Source: Actinomyces johnsonii
GTDB lineage: Bacteria; Actinomycetota; Actinomycetes; Actinomycetales; Actinomycetaceae
Length of the DNA: 64,000 nucleotides
Assembly (NCBI RefSeq): GCF_006546835.1
Contig: NZ_VICB01000023.1
Coordinates: 28,416-92,415, forward strand
Direction of reading: 5' to 3'
Shown here in pieces: positions 8,670 through 17,801 of the stretch. Position 1 is the stretch's first letter, and every line of letters starts with the position of its first letter. The notes beneath the pieces were generated by a model. It was not told where the DNA came from, did no database searches, and saw only the letters and a program-made list of their open reading frames with translations. A program made the translations under genes and the position numbers.

Positions 8670-10829
8670 TCAGAAGTCGCCGCCCCCATCGAAGAAGTCA
8701 CCGACCCCGTCGAGGAAGTCTCCGCCTCCCGAGAAGAAGCCGCCGCCCCAGTCATCGTCGTGGTGGTGGGAGCCCCAGCCGCCATAGCTGTGGCCGCCGC
8801 CCAGCAGCAGCCCGCCCAGCAGGAGCGAGCCCAGGTCGAGCCCGCCGCCCGAGCGCGGGCTCCATGAGCTCGACGACGACCCGCGCACGTCGGCCTCCGC
8901 CAGGGCCTGGGCCTGGGCCACGAGGGGCTCGGCCGCCGCGACCTCCGCCAGGGCCGCCACCGGGTCGGTGGTCTGCACCGTCGTGGCGGCCGTGGCGTGG
9001 CGGGCGGCCTCACTCAGTGCGGTGCGCGCCGAGGGGCCCACCGCCCCACGGTAGGTGGTGATGTAGGAGGTGACCGACTCCACCTGGGAGTTGAGACGGG
9101 CCAGGCGCGAGCCCAGGGAGGCCCGGGCGCGCGAGTCGTTCTCCTCGCGCTCGCGGGCCGGGGCCAGAGCGTCGTCGATGGCGGCCTCAGCTCGGGCCAG
9201 GTGGTCCAGGGCGGCCAGGGGGTCGCCGCTCGGCGAGTTGCCGCTGGCCTGACGGCCCTCGGCGACCGCGGCCTCGGCGTCGGCCACGAGCGGGGCCAGG
9301 GTCGCTGAGGGAACCGAGTCCTCCAGGCGCTTGGCGTCCACTAGATCCGAGGAGATCGAGGCGATAGCCGTCTCCAGGTCCCTCGCCGCGCTCTGGAGGC
9401 GCTCACGGGCCCCGGTGACCTGGGCGGCCAGCTCGCCCGCCTGCGCGATCGAGCCCTGGGCGATGCGCACCTGCTCCACCGCCGTCGCCCCTTGGGCGGC
9501 CTCGACGCTGTCGCGGGCCTGGTCCAGGGCGGTGCGCCCGGCCGTCAGCAGCCGTCGGGCCTGCTCGGGGGCCTGGGCCACGCTGGTCAGGGAGGAGGCG
9601 GGATAGGCTGCGCTGAGGGTGACCAGGATCGTCTCGGCCATAACGATGGTCTGCTCGGTTTCGTCGGCCCTCTGGGTGGTCTCCGCGATCGACGTCGGCA
9701 GGTTCGCCTCGATGCCGCGCCGTTTGTTGAAGGCCTCCTCCTGGGCGCGGATCTCACCGACCGCCTCCGAGCAGCGCTGGAGGATCTCGGTGTACATCTG
9801 CCGCTGCTGCGGCTCGGTCTCGGGGATGTCGTCGTCGAGGATCTTGCGCAGCTCGAAGCACCGCGACAAGTGCTTGCGGGCGCCGTCCAGGGCGGCCGTG
9901 AAGGCGTCCGTGGCGGATAGCCCGAACTGCGCCTGGGCGTAGGACAGCTCCTCGGCGGCGGCGCGCACCGTGTCATCGGCCTGGACCAGGGCGCTGCCGG
10001 CCTGCGTGCGCAGCTGCTCCGTCGTCATCGTCGCGGGGCTTGTGGCCTGGTTCCCGGGTGCGTCGCCCGCGGCGGCCTGCTTCCTGCGCTTGCCGAACAG
10101 CATGTCGTCGTTCTCCTTGTCCTTGTTCTTCCTGCGCCTGTACACCGTCCAGGCGGCGGCCCCACCCGCCGCGACCGCGCCCCCGCCCAGCAGCACCGGA
10201 AGCGCCGAGGAGCCCGAGCCGCTCGAGCCCGATGAGCCGGAGATGTTCTCCGGAATCGCCGCCACGGCGGCGTCGTAGTCCCCGGCGTTCAGCTGCTTCT
10301 TGAGAGCTGAATCGATCCGCTTGTAGTCGGACTTGGAGAACTTCGAGGAGTTGCTGTGCGCCTGCAGCTTGTAGCTCCTCGAGGCCGATCCGTCGGCGGG
10401 GATGTTGATGACCAGGAGCATGTCGTCGCGCCCCAGCTTCGTGTCCTTGAAGGTCTGCTCGGCGATCGCCGAGGCCTTGCGGCTGGAGTCGGAGACGGTC
10501 AGCACCCACAGGCCCACGCCGTGCTTGGAGGACATCGTGTCCACGGCCTGCTTGGCCTTGGCGGCGTCCAGGATCCCGAGCTCATCGGTGACGTGCTCGG
10601 TCAGGGTGGTCGACGCCGAGGGAAGGGCACGGGGCGCGGCCGCCGACACTGCGCCAGCGGAAGCGCCGGGGGCCAGAGGTGTGACGCCCGCGGCCGTCGT
10701 CGTCGGCGCCGCCGCAGCGCTCGCGGAGGCTCCCAGCAGTCCCAGGACGGCCGCCGTCGCGGCGCCGGAGGCGGCCAACTGATACAGCTGATGTAAGGGA
10801 CGGAGGTGTGGGGATCGTGGGTGCTTCAT
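8670..10829 (-). CDS. TPM-domain membrane protein with long coiled coil and Gly/His/Asp tail
   Basis: 719 residues. A cleavable or anchoring signal (about 1-45) leads to an extracytoplasmic TPM (DUF477) domain at about 70-200 (TEHVTDELGILDAAKAKQAV, GRDDMLLVINI). One TM follows near 215-235 with the basic stop signal YRRRKNKDK. About 400 cytoplasmic residues of mostly helical coiled coil come next, then a tail with GSHHHDDDWGGGFF and repeated GGGDF/VGDFFDG units. TPM domains occur in thylakoid and membrane-protein quality control and in some phosphatases; the activity here is unknown. The ATG at 10829 has GGGGAG 11 nt upstream. PspA lies downstream on the same strand. Confidence 0.85.
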   Translation of the reverse strand: MKHPRSPHLRPLHQLYQLAASGAATAAVLGLLGASASAAAAPTTTAAGVTPLAPGASAGAVSAAAPRALPSASTTLTEHVTDELGILDAAKAKQAVDTMSSKHGVGLWVLTVSDSSRKASAIAEQTFKDTKLGRDDMLLVINIPADGSASRSYKLQAHSNSSKFSKSDYKRIDSALKKQLNAGDYDAAVAAIPENISGSSGSSGSGSSALPVLLGGGAVAAGGAAAWTVYRRRKNKDKENDDMLFGKRRKQAAAGDAPGNQATSPATMTTEQLRTQAGSALVQADDTVRAAAEELSYAQAQFGLSATDAFTAALDGARKHLSRCFELRKILDDDIPETEPQQRQMYTEILQRCSEAVGEIRAQEEAFNKRRGIEANLPTSIAETTQRADETEQTIVMAETILVTLSAAYPASSLTSVAQAPEQARRLLTAGRTALDQARDSVEAAQGATAVEQVRIAQGSIAQAGELAAQVTGARERLQSAARDLETAIASISSDLVDAKRLEDSVPSATLAPLVADAEAAVAEGRQASGNSPSGDPLAALDHLARAEAAIDDALAPAREREENDSRARASLGSRLARLNSQVESVTSYITTYRGAVGPSARTALSEAARHATAATTVQTTDPVAALAEVAAAEPLVAQAQALAEADVRGSSSSSWSPRSGGGLDLGSLLLGGLLLGGGHSYGGWGSHHHDDDWGGGFFSGGGDFLDGVGDFFDGGGDF

Positions 10830-10941
10830 CCGGGCCATGCTCCCCGCAGGGCGCGGGTGTGAGCAAGTCGTTTCGCCTCAGGCGGCACGTCTGCGCCTGT
10901 CGCTGGTTGCGAGCATTCGAACCACCGGCAGAATGTCACCC

Positions 10942-11850
10942 ATGACAGATACGCTCACGATCACCGTCATCGAGCCCGAGGAGCTCGCCCCCGTGGGGCG
11001 CCTGGGGGAGTGGCTCTTCGCTGAGGGGGCCGCTCTACGCATGGTGCGCCCCTGGCAGGGCGAGGCCATCCCCTGCCTGGACGAGGTCGGTGACGGCCTC
11101 GTGGTGCTGGGCGGTTCCATGAGTGCCCACGACGAGGCCGACCATCCCTGGCTGTCCGACCTGCGTGAGCTGCTGCGCGGCGTCGTCGCCGCCGACGTCC
11201 CCGCCATCGCCATCTGCCTGGGCGCCCAGGTGGCCGCCGAGGCCCTGGGCGGCACCACGGCCGTGCCGGCGCTGGGTAACGACGAGGTCGGCGTCGTCGA
11301 GCTGACCATCACGCCCGCCGGCGAGAGCGACCCAGTTTTCGGACAGGTGGCCGCCGAGGCCGTCCGCGCCGCCCACCGCGCCGGGATCTCCACCGCCGGT
11401 GGCACCCGCTTCCCCGTCATCGTCTCCCACCACGACGCCGTCACCCATCTGCCCGAGGCCGCCACCCTTCTGGCCTCCTCCGACCGCTCCCCGGTCCACA
11501 CCTGGCGGGCGGGCCGGCTCCTGGCCTTCCAGCACCACCCCGAGTCGGACCCGGCGCGCGTGGCCTACTGGCGCACCCGCGACGCCCTGAACGACCTGGC
11601 CGGCACCATGGATGCGGCCTCGCTCAAGGCCGCCCGCAACGCCCTGGAGGTGGCCGCCGGCCGGAGCGCCGCACCGGGTGCCGCCGGAACCCACGGGGCG
11701 ACGGCCGCGGACCTGCCCGAAGCAGCCGCCAGCGCCGGGGCCTCGGCCCGCGAGGCGGCAGAGGGCGTCGACCCCGTGATCCAGGCCTTCGGGCGCACCT
11801 TGGCGCGGGTCCTCGTGCGCAACGTGCGCGCCCGCCGCCTGGCGCGCTGA
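10942..11850 (+). CDS. class I glutamine amidotransferase-like protein (GMP synthase-like GATase)
   Basis: 302 residues. Nucleophile elbow AICLGAQVAAEALGG (Cys), and the His/Glu pair in FQHHPESDP, complete a class I GATase triad; VVLGGSMSAHDEADHPWL forms the oxyanion region. Residues after about 225 are Ala-rich and variable. Such stand-alone GATases hydrolyse glutamine or a gamma-glutamyl compound; the acceptor is unknown. TTGCGA, 16 nt, CAGAAT ends 7 nt before the ATG at 10942, which suggests a leaderless start; an in-frame ATG at 10933 would overlap that promoter. It is transcribed divergently from the TPM gene. Confidence 0.85.
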   Translation: MTDTLTITVIEPEELAPVGRLGEWLFAEGAALRMVRPWQGEAIPCLDEVGDGLVVLGGSMSAHDEADHPWLSDLRELLRGVVAADVPAIAICLGAQVAAEALGGTTAVPALGNDEVGVVELTITPAGESDPVFGQVAAEAVRAAHRAGISTAGGTRFPVIVSHHDAVTHLPEAATLLASSDRSPVHTWRAGRLLAFQHHPESDPARVAYWRTRDALNDLAGTMDAASLKAARNALEVAAGRSAAPGAAGTHGATAADLPEAAASAGASAREAAEGVDPVIQAFGRTLARVLVRNVRARRLAR

Positions 11851-11880
11851 ACGCGCTGACCTTCCAGCCCGTCGTCGGGC

Positions 11881-13563
11881 TCAGAGGTCCTCGGCGTCGA
11901 TGATGGCGTAGGCGTAGCCCTGCTCGGCCAGGAAGCGCTGGCGGTGGGCCGCGTACTCCTGGTCGGCGGTGTCGCGGGCGACGACCGTGTAGAAGTGGGC
12001 CTGGCGGCCGTCCTCCTTGGGGCGCACGATCCGGCCGAGCCTCTGGGCCTCCTCCTGGCGTGAGCCGAAGGAGCCCGAGACCTGGACGGCCACGCTCGCC
12101 CCGGGCAGGTCGATGGAGAAGTTCGCCACCTTGGAGACCACGAGAGTGCGGATCTCCCCAGAGCGGAAGGCGTCGTAGAGGCGCTGGCGCTCGCGCACCG
12201 TCGTCGAGCCGGTGATGACCGGGGCGTCCAGGTGCTCGGCGATTTCGGTGAGCTGATCCACGTACTGGCCGATGACGAGGGCCGACTCGCCCTCGTGGCG
12301 GGCCAGGAGGGCATCGATGATCGGCATCTTGCGCGGTGAGCAGGCGGCCAGGCGGTAGCGCTCCTCGGGCTCGGCGGTCGCGTAGGCCATGCGCTCGCCG
12401 GCGTCGAGGGTCAGGCGCACCTCGGTGCAGATCGCCGGGGCGATCCAGCCCTGGTTCTCCAGGTCCTTCCAGGGGGCGTCGTAGCGCTTGGGGCCGATGA
12501 GGCTGAAGACCTCGTCCTCGCGGCCGTCCTCGCGCACGAGGGTCGCGGTCAGGCCCAGACGTCGGCGCGCCTGCAGGTCCGCGGTCATCCGGAAGATCGG
12601 GGCGGGTAGGAGATGGACCTCGTCGTAGACGATGAGCCCCCAGTCGTGGGAGTCCAGCAGGTCCAGGTGCGGGTAGATGCCCTTCCGGCGGGTGGTCAGG
12701 ACTTGGTAGGTGGCGATCGTGACGGGGCGGACCTCCTTACGCGAGCCGGAGTACTCGCCGATCTCGTCCTCCGTCAGGGTGGTGAAGCGGATGAGTTCCT
12801 CCTTCCACTGACGCGCCGAGACCGCGTTGGTAACCAGGATGAGCGTCGTCGTCGAGCTCCTGGCCATGGATGCGGCGCCCACGAGGGTCTTGCCGGCCCC
12901 GCAGGGCAGGACGACCACGCCGGAGCCTCCTGCCCAGAAGCTCTCCACCGCCTCGGACTGGTAGGGGCGCAGCTGGAAGGTGCTGGGGGAGTCTGTCAGG
13001 GTGATGGGGTGGGCCTCGCCGTCGACGTAGCCGGCCAGGTCCTCGGCTGGCCAGCCCAGCTTGATGAGCACCTGCTTGAGGTGGCCTCGCTCGGAGGGAT
13101 GGACGATAACGTCGGCCTCCCCGAGTCGCTCGCCCAGCAGGCCCTTGGTGCGCTTGGAGCGCATGACCTCCTCCAGGACCGGCACATCGGTGGCGTGCAG
13201 GACCAGGCCATGGGCGGGGTCGGTGATGAGCTGGAGTCGACCGTAACGGCTCATCGTCTCGGCAATCTCGGTGAGCAGGGCGTGCGGCACCGGGAAGCGC
13301 GAGTAGGTGATGAGAGTGTGGACGACCGTCTCGGCGTCCAGGCCCGCGGCGCGCGCGTTCCACAGGGCCAGCGGAGTGATCCGGTAGGTGTGGATGTGCT
13401 CGGGGGCGCGCTCCAGCTCGGCGAAGGCGGCGATGGCGCGGCGGGCCTCGCCGGCCCCGGGGCGGGCGACCTCCAGGAGGACGGACTTGTCGGACTGGAC
13501 GATGAGCGGGCCGTCGGGTGCCGACGACGCCGGGGACACAGAATCGCTGGGCGTAGCGGACAT
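11881..13563 (-). CDS. XPB/ERCC3-type superfamily 2 DNA helicase
   Basis: 560 residues, the usual bacterial XPB length. The N-terminal XPB domain (GPLIVQSDKSVLLEV, VIVHPSERGHLKQVLIKLGW) precedes Walker A LPCGAGKTLVGAA near 219-230, a DEVH box (YDEVHLLPAPIFRMTADLQ), motif III LGLTATLVRED and motif VI QRLGRIVRPKEDG. It is predicted to unwind DNA in repair or transcription-coupled processes. The ATG at 13563 is chosen because GATACT ends 7 nt upstream (leaderless); a start at 13653 would add a non-conserved leader. The gene for its usual partner, the helicase-associated protein, begins at 14377 on the other strand. Confidence 0.93.
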   Translation of the reverse strand: MSATPSDSVSPASSAPDGPLIVQSDKSVLLEVARPGAGEARRAIAAFAELERAPEHIHTYRITPLALWNARAAGLDAETVVHTLITYSRFPVPHALLTEIAETMSRYGRLQLITDPAHGLVLHATDVPVLEEVMRSKRTKGLLGERLGEADVIVHPSERGHLKQVLIKLGWPAEDLAGYVDGEAHPITLTDSPSTFQLRPYQSEAVESFWAGGSGVVVLPCGAGKTLVGAASMARSSTTTLILVTNAVSARQWKEELIRFTTLTEDEIGEYSGSRKEVRPVTIATYQVLTTRRKGIYPHLDLLDSHDWGLIVYDEVHLLPAPIFRMTADLQARRRLGLTATLVREDGREDEVFSLIGPKRYDAPWKDLENQGWIAPAICTEVRLTLDAGERMAYATAEPEERYRLAACSPRKMPIIDALLARHEGESALVIGQYVDQLTEIAEHLDAPVITGSTTVRERQRLYDAFRSGEIRTLVVSKVANFSIDLPGASVAVQVSGSFGSRQEEAQRLGRIVRPKEDGRQAHFYTVVARDTADQEYAAHRQRFLAEQGYAYAIIDAEDL

Positions 13564-13570
13564 GGGCGGG

Positions 13571-13576
13571 AGTATC
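13571..13576 (-). promoter_or_regulatory. -10 box of leaderless XPB helicase transcript
   Basis: GATACT on the minus strand followed by 7 nt and the ATG at 13563. Confidence 0.4.
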
Positions 13577-13778
13577 CCAAGGAGGGGTGCCGGGGCGCCG
13601 TGACGGACGAGACGTTCCTCTTCCAGCGGGAGGGGAGGCCCGGCCGGCTTCATGTCCGCGAGAGCGCACCTTACGGGCCGGATTCTGAGCTCCCGCAGCG
13701 GTGCGCGAGCCGTAGGGTACGAACGCGAGCCCCGGACGAACCTCGGGAGGCGCCAGGAACAGTGGAATCAGCCGGATC

Positions 13779-13901
13779 GTGTCCAAATCGGTGACAAAGG
13801 CCCGGTACGGACTCCAACCGGCGAAAGAAAACCGCATAATTCTGCGGTTCGTGTCGTCGGTGGTAGGGGTGCTCAGGCCCCTTTGTGACAGATTTGGACA
13901 C
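13779..13901. repeat. 123-bp element with 22-bp terminal inverted repeats
   Basis: The ends GTGTCCAAATC(G)GT(G)ACAAAGG and its reverse complement match at 20 of 22 positions. In the middle lies a perfect 7-bp hairpin, AACCGCA (13830-13836) with TGCGGTT (13843-13849). The element fills the gap between the divergent XPB gene and the small membrane-protein gene. It could be a miniature transposable element or a divergent regulatory site. No target-site duplication is obvious. Confidence 0.6.
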
Positions 13902-14002
13902 CGGCGGCCCTAGGTGGCCTGAGACCTCATGGCCTGAGGCGGGGGCGGGTCTCCTTCCGCAGGAGGAGGAATCCACTCGGGCGGACTGTTTAGGGTGACG
14001 GC

Positions 14003-14293
14003 GTGAACAACGAGAACAGCGTGCCCGTCGACGGGCTGGAGACGCCGGGTTCCAGTGAAAGCGCCGAGAAGATGAAGACCCTTAAGAAGCCCGGAGTGAT
14101 GTCCTCCCGCTGGTTCTTGCCGGTGGTACTCGGGGCCTCGATGGGCATCGTCATGGCCGTGATGATGGCCGTCATGATGCCGAAGCTCTGGTACCTGTGG
14201 ATGTCCGTGGGATGGGGTATGGGATTTGCCATCGGCACGTCCCTTAGGTCGAGTGAGGCCTCAAAGCCCTCCGAGGTGGCGGTGAGCGAGTAA
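14003..14293 (+). CDS. small two-TM membrane protein
   Basis: 96 residues. A polar N-terminus of about 35 residues precedes two hydrophobic segments, WFLPVVLGASMGIVMAVMMA and LWYLWMSVGWGMGFAIG, then a short charged tail. GTG start with GGGTGA 4-8 nt upstream. No family was recognised. The unusual Met-rich hydrophobic stretch suggests a helical hairpin in the cytoplasmic membrane. It lies between the XPB helicase and its partner gene, but nothing ties it to them functionally. Confidence 0.6.
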   Translation: MNNENSVPVDGLETPGSSESAEKMKTLKKPGVMSSRWFLPVVLGASMGIVMAVMMAVMMPKLWYLWMSVGWGMGFAIGTSLRSSEASKPSEVAVSE

Positions 14294-14363
14294 CCGGCAC
14301 TGGCTTCGCTCGTGCTCGCCTCCTCGCTCTTGTTCTGTGCTGTCCGTGAGCGGGGTGGGGGCG

Positions 14364-14369
14364 TATTTT
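14364..14369 (+). promoter_or_regulatory. -10 box of leaderless transcript of the XPB partner gene
   Basis: TATTTT, then 7 nt (GGTGCGG), then the ATG at 14377. Confidence 0.45.
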
Positions 14370-14376
14370 GGTGCGG

Positions 14377-16881
14377 ATGAGCCCTTCCGCCTCCACTCAG
14401 GACCTCGCCGTGCACCTGACGGCGCTGCCGGACCGCGAAGTCGCCGCCCTGCTGGTGGCGCGCCCGGACCTAGCCTCGCCGCCGTCCTCCTCCTTCCTGG
14501 CTCTGGCGACCCGGGCCGGGACACAGGGCAGTGTCGAGCAGGCGCTGGCCGGGCTGGACGCGTCGACGCTGGCCGTGGCCGAGGCGGTGGTGGCACTCAG
14601 CCGGCTCGACGAATCGGGGGAGGCCGAAGGAATTGGGTCGACCGAGGCAGCTGAGGACGGACGAGCCAGTGGAGCCGTCGGGACCGGTGGTGAGTCGGCC
14701 GACGACGGGCCTGTCGGCGATCCCGCCGACAACCCGGACAACGCCGACCTGGCCGGGCTGATCGCCGCCCGCCTGCCGTTGGAGACCGAGCAGGTCACTG
14801 AGGCGCTGGATCGCCTGAGCCGGCTGGCGCTCGTCATTGAGGGCCGACCCGTGGCCGCGCTGGAGGCGGCCTTCGGGCCGCACCCCTTCGGCCTGGGGCC
14901 CTGGGCCGCCGAGCCCCTGAGCGCCGAGCAGCTGCCGCCCACCCTGGAGGAGCTGAGCGAGGACGCCGCCCGCGGTGCCGGCGAGCCGATCGTCCCGACG
15001 GCCTCTGTGGAGATGCTCCAGGCCCTCACCTGGGGGCCGCCAGCCGGCACACTGCGCTCGGGCGGCAAGGTCCCGGGCGCGGCGCCACTCATCGAGCGCC
15101 ACTGGTTGGAACGCAGTAGCGACGCCCAGGGACGCACCCGCTTCATCCTGCCGCGCCAGGTCGCCCTCGCCCTGCGCGGCGGCCGCCTGACGCGCGAGAC
15201 CCTGACCGCCCCTGAGGCCGGCGACCTGGAGACGGTGGGCGGCAACGTCGTCGCCTCCGAGTCCTCCTTCCACGCTGAGGAGACTGTCCGGCTCGTGGGC
15301 GCGCTTCTGGAGGAGTGGGGCCGCGAGGGCGGGACGATCCGCCGCACCGGGGGAGTGAGCGTACGCGCCCTGACCCGCACTGCAGACGCCCTCGACCTCG
15401 AACCCGACGCGGCCGCCCGCATCATCGAGATCACCGCGGGCGCCGGACTCCTGGGACTCGACGACGACGGCACCACCTGGGTGCCCTCGACCCTCGCCGC
15501 AGGCTGGCTCGCCGACAGCCTCCCCCAGCGCTGGGCGCCGCTCGCCTTGGCCTGGGCGGGGAGCGCCCGTACCGCCTGGCTGACGGGCACCCGCGACGAC
15601 GATGGGGCCCTGCGCGCCGTCCTCGGCCCGGACCTGGAGGCCGGGTGGGCGGCGCGCCTGCGCGCCCGTGTACTCGCGCTCCTGGGCGACCTCCCGCAGG
15701 GGGCGAGCGCGACCCCTGCCTTCGTGCGGGCGGCCCTGACCTGGGAAAGCCCCAGGCGTGCCATCCCCGGCGGGGCGATCTCAGCGGTCCTGGCCGAGGC
15801 CGAGACCCTCGGGATCACCGGTGGCCGCGCGCTCACCGAAGCCGGCAGAATCCTCGCCCGACGGGCGGCGGCGAGCCTCGATCAGCCGGAAGCCGGCCGT
15901 GGTGGCAGCGCCGGTAGCGCCGAGGGCACCGACGGAGGCGCGGTCGCCGAGGCGCCGTCGGACGACGAAACCCTGGCAGTGCTGGAGGCCGCGCTCGCCG
16001 CGGACCTGCCGGCCGCCGTCGACATGATCCTCGTTCAGTCCGACCTCACCGCCATCGTCCCGGGCCGGCCCGCCCCCGAACTGGCGGCCCTGCTGGAGCG
16101 TACGAGCGTGGTTGAGTCTCGCGGCGGGGCGCTCACGGTGAGGTTCACCCCCGAATCGGTGCGCGGCGCGCTCGACATCGGCTACAGCGCCGAGGAGATC
16201 ATCGAGGCCATCGGACGCTACAGTCCCGCGCCCCTGCCGGACTCGCTGACCGTGCTCATCCAGGACGCGGCCCGCCACCACGGGACAGTGCGGGTGCGGG
16301 CCGTGGCCGCACTGCTGAGAGTTGGCGACGAGGCGACGGCCGCCGGGCTCCTGGCCGAGCCACGCCTGAAGGATCTTGGCCTCGCTGAGGTGGCCCCCGG
16401 GTTTCTCGTGGCCACGGCGAGCGCCGGGCAGGTGCTGCGCGAGCTGCGCGCTAACGGGCTGGCGCCGGTGACCGAGGACGCGAGCGGTCACCTGGTGGTC
16501 GGGCCGGCCACCGCGCAGCAGGCGCGCCGGGCTCCTGAGCCGTCACGACCCGGCAGCGAGCACTCGGTAAGGCGGCGTCGGCCGGGCAGACGCGAGCTGG
16601 CGACCCTGGTGGGCAGGCTCCGCGTGGGGCAGGAGGCACTGCAAGCCGCCGGAGAAACGGCTGTGGCCACCGACCCGGTACACGCCCTGGCAATTCTGCG
16701 CCAGGCGCAGTCCTCGCGCTCGCGGCTGCGGCTGAGTCTGGCCGGTCCCGACGGCGCCGTGCAGGAGCGGCAGGTGCGGGTCATGGCCGTGGAACCCGGG
16801 CGGGTGCGCCTGCGCGACGTCGTGCGCGAGACCGAACTGACCGTGGCCGTCCACCGTATCGTCTCGGTCGAGGCGGAGTGA
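14377..16881 (+). CDS. helicase-associated domain protein (XPB partner, Rv0862c-like)
   Basis: 834 residues, Ala/Leu/Glu-rich and mostly helical. The N-terminus DLAVHLTALPDREVAALLVARPDL and the C-terminal Helicase_C_3-like region (VLVQSDLTAIVPGRPAPELAALL appears as LVQSDLTAIVPGRPAP) are typical of the actinobacterial protein encoded beside XPB; in M. tuberculosis the pair is Rv0861c/Rv0862c. It has no ATPase motifs of its own. Winged-helix-like repeats suggest DNA binding and support of the helicase. The start ATG sits 7 nt after TATTTT (leaderless); TTG 14368 and GTG 14371 are alternatives. A 21-bp hairpin follows. Function inferred from neighbourhood. Confidence 0.88.
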   Translation: MSPSASTQDLAVHLTALPDREVAALLVARPDLASPPSSSFLALATRAGTQGSVEQALAGLDASTLAVAEAVVALSRLDESGEAEGIGSTEAAEDGRASGAVGTGGESADDGPVGDPADNPDNADLAGLIAARLPLETEQVTEALDRLSRLALVIEGRPVAALEAAFGPHPFGLGPWAAEPLSAEQLPPTLEELSEDAARGAGEPIVPTASVEMLQALTWGPPAGTLRSGGKVPGAAPLIERHWLERSSDAQGRTRFILPRQVALALRGGRLTRETLTAPEAGDLETVGGNVVASESSFHAEETVRLVGALLEEWGREGGTIRRTGGVSVRALTRTADALDLEPDAAARIIEITAGAGLLGLDDDGTTWVPSTLAAGWLADSLPQRWAPLALAWAGSARTAWLTGTRDDDGALRAVLGPDLEAGWAARLRARVLALLGDLPQGASATPAFVRAALTWESPRRAIPGGAISAVLAEAETLGITGGRALTEAGRILARRAAASLDQPEAGRGGSAGSAEGTDGGAVAEAPSDDETLAVLEAALAADLPAAVDMILVQSDLTAIVPGRPAPELAALLERTSVVESRGGALTVRFTPESVRGALDIGYSAEEIIEAIGRYSPAPLPDSLTVLIQDAARHHGTVRVRAVAALLRVGDEATAAGLLAEPRLKDLGLAEVAPGFLVATASAGQVLRELRANGLAPVTEDASGHLVVGPATAQQARRAPEPSRPGSEHSVRRRRPGRRELATLVGRLRVGQEALQAAGETAVATDPVHALAILRQAQSSRSRLRLSLAGPDGAVQERQVRVMAVEPGRVRLRDVVRETELTVAVHRIVSVEAE

Positions 16882-16899
16882 GTGCTGCCCCGCTTGATG

Positions 16900-16952
16900 A
16901 TGTTCTCTTCACCGACGACGGCGGGGTCTTGCGTCGTTGGTGAAGAGGACAT
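16900..16952. terminator. 21-bp stem hairpin between convergent genes
   Basis: The arms 16900-16920 and 16932-16952 pair over all 21 positions if two G-U pairs are allowed, with an 11-nt loop. It lies between the end of the XPB partner gene and the end of the PKD gene, so it can serve both directions. Its stem is unusually long for a terminator and has no T-tract. Confidence 0.6.
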
Positions 16953-16982
16953 CGCGGTGTGGGGAGGTGGGGGTGTTGGGGG

Positions 16983-17801
16983 TTAGTGTCCTTGGGCTTC
17001 TTCGGCGTCGTCAGTGAGGTAGGTGATGATGCGTACGAGGTCGTAGGGGGTGGAGGTTTCGGTGGTGGTGATGGTGCCTTCGACTGTGTGCCAGTCGGTG
17101 TGGCCGGTGGGGCGGTATCTGGTTGTCCAGGTGGTGGTCAGGGTGGTGGTGATGTTCTTGTCGGTGTGTTTGTAGTGGTGGGTGACGGTGTGGTTTGGGT
17201 AGGGGGCTCCGGGGTCGGTGGTGGTTGTGGTGGTTCCGTCTCCCCAGTTCCAGGTGTAGGAGATGGGGGTGAATTCGACGTCGATTGCTGTGTCGAGGAT
17301 GGTGGTGGTCTGGTAGCGGGGGGTGGGGTTGGTGTAGACGATGAAGGCTTTGGAGATGATGACTTTCGGGCCGGGTGGTTGGCGGGTGATGCCCGAGCCC
17401 TGTGCGATGAGTGTGGCGGCCTCGCGCACGGTGACGGTGACCGTGCGGGGACCGTTCCCGGCGGGCGCATCGTTCTGGGGATCGCTGGGCTGGAACATCC
17501 TGTTGTACATGCAGTCCATATCCGGTATCTGACCGCCGTTGCTAACGCAGTCCTGATGGGGCTGCTCCTCCCACATCGACGGGTCAGAGGCCGTTACCTT
17601 CGGACGAGGCGGCGACGCAGGATCACCAGAACTCGAATCGGGAACCTGAATTTCTTGAGACGATTCCCCAGTAACTTCCGACCTGCTCCCAGAGTTTTTT
17701 CCATCGATAGTTGGAGTAGGTGAGCGATGGTCGCTTCGGGCTGCGGTGGCGGCAAATGATGCAAAAGAGGTAATTAGCATCACAGCAAGAAGGCGTTTCA
17801 T
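16983..17801 (-). CDS. secreted PKD-like domain protein
   Basis: 272 residues with an N-terminal signal peptide (MKRLLAVMLITSFASFAATA). A Ser/Pro-rich linker follows, then a conserved core from about 95 with TVTVREAATLIAQGSG and, near 195, YTWNWGDGTTTTTTDPG, the WxWGDG signature of PKD-like Ig folds. The C-terminal half is extremely Thr-rich (ITTTLTTTWTTRYRPTGH). The ATG overlaps the stop of the DUF6318 gene by 4 bases (ATGA) and is preceded by GAGGTGA, so the two proteins are made together. It should act at the cell surface, perhaps as a binding partner of the lipoprotein. Its first third has lower GC than the neighbours. Confidence 0.8.
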   Translation of the reverse strand: MKRLLAVMLITSFASFAATAARSDHRSPTPTIDGKNSGSRSEVTGESSQEIQVPDSSSGDPASPPRPKVTASDPSMWEEQPHQDCVSNGGQIPDMDCMYNRMFQPSDPQNDAPAGNGPRTVTVTVREAATLIAQGSGITRQPPGPKVIISKAFIVYTNPTPRYQTTTILDTAIDVEFTPISYTWNWGDGTTTTTTDPGAPYPNHTVTHHYKHTDKNITTTLTTTWTTRYRPTGHTDWHTVEGTITTTETSTPYDLVRIITYLTDDAEEAQGH

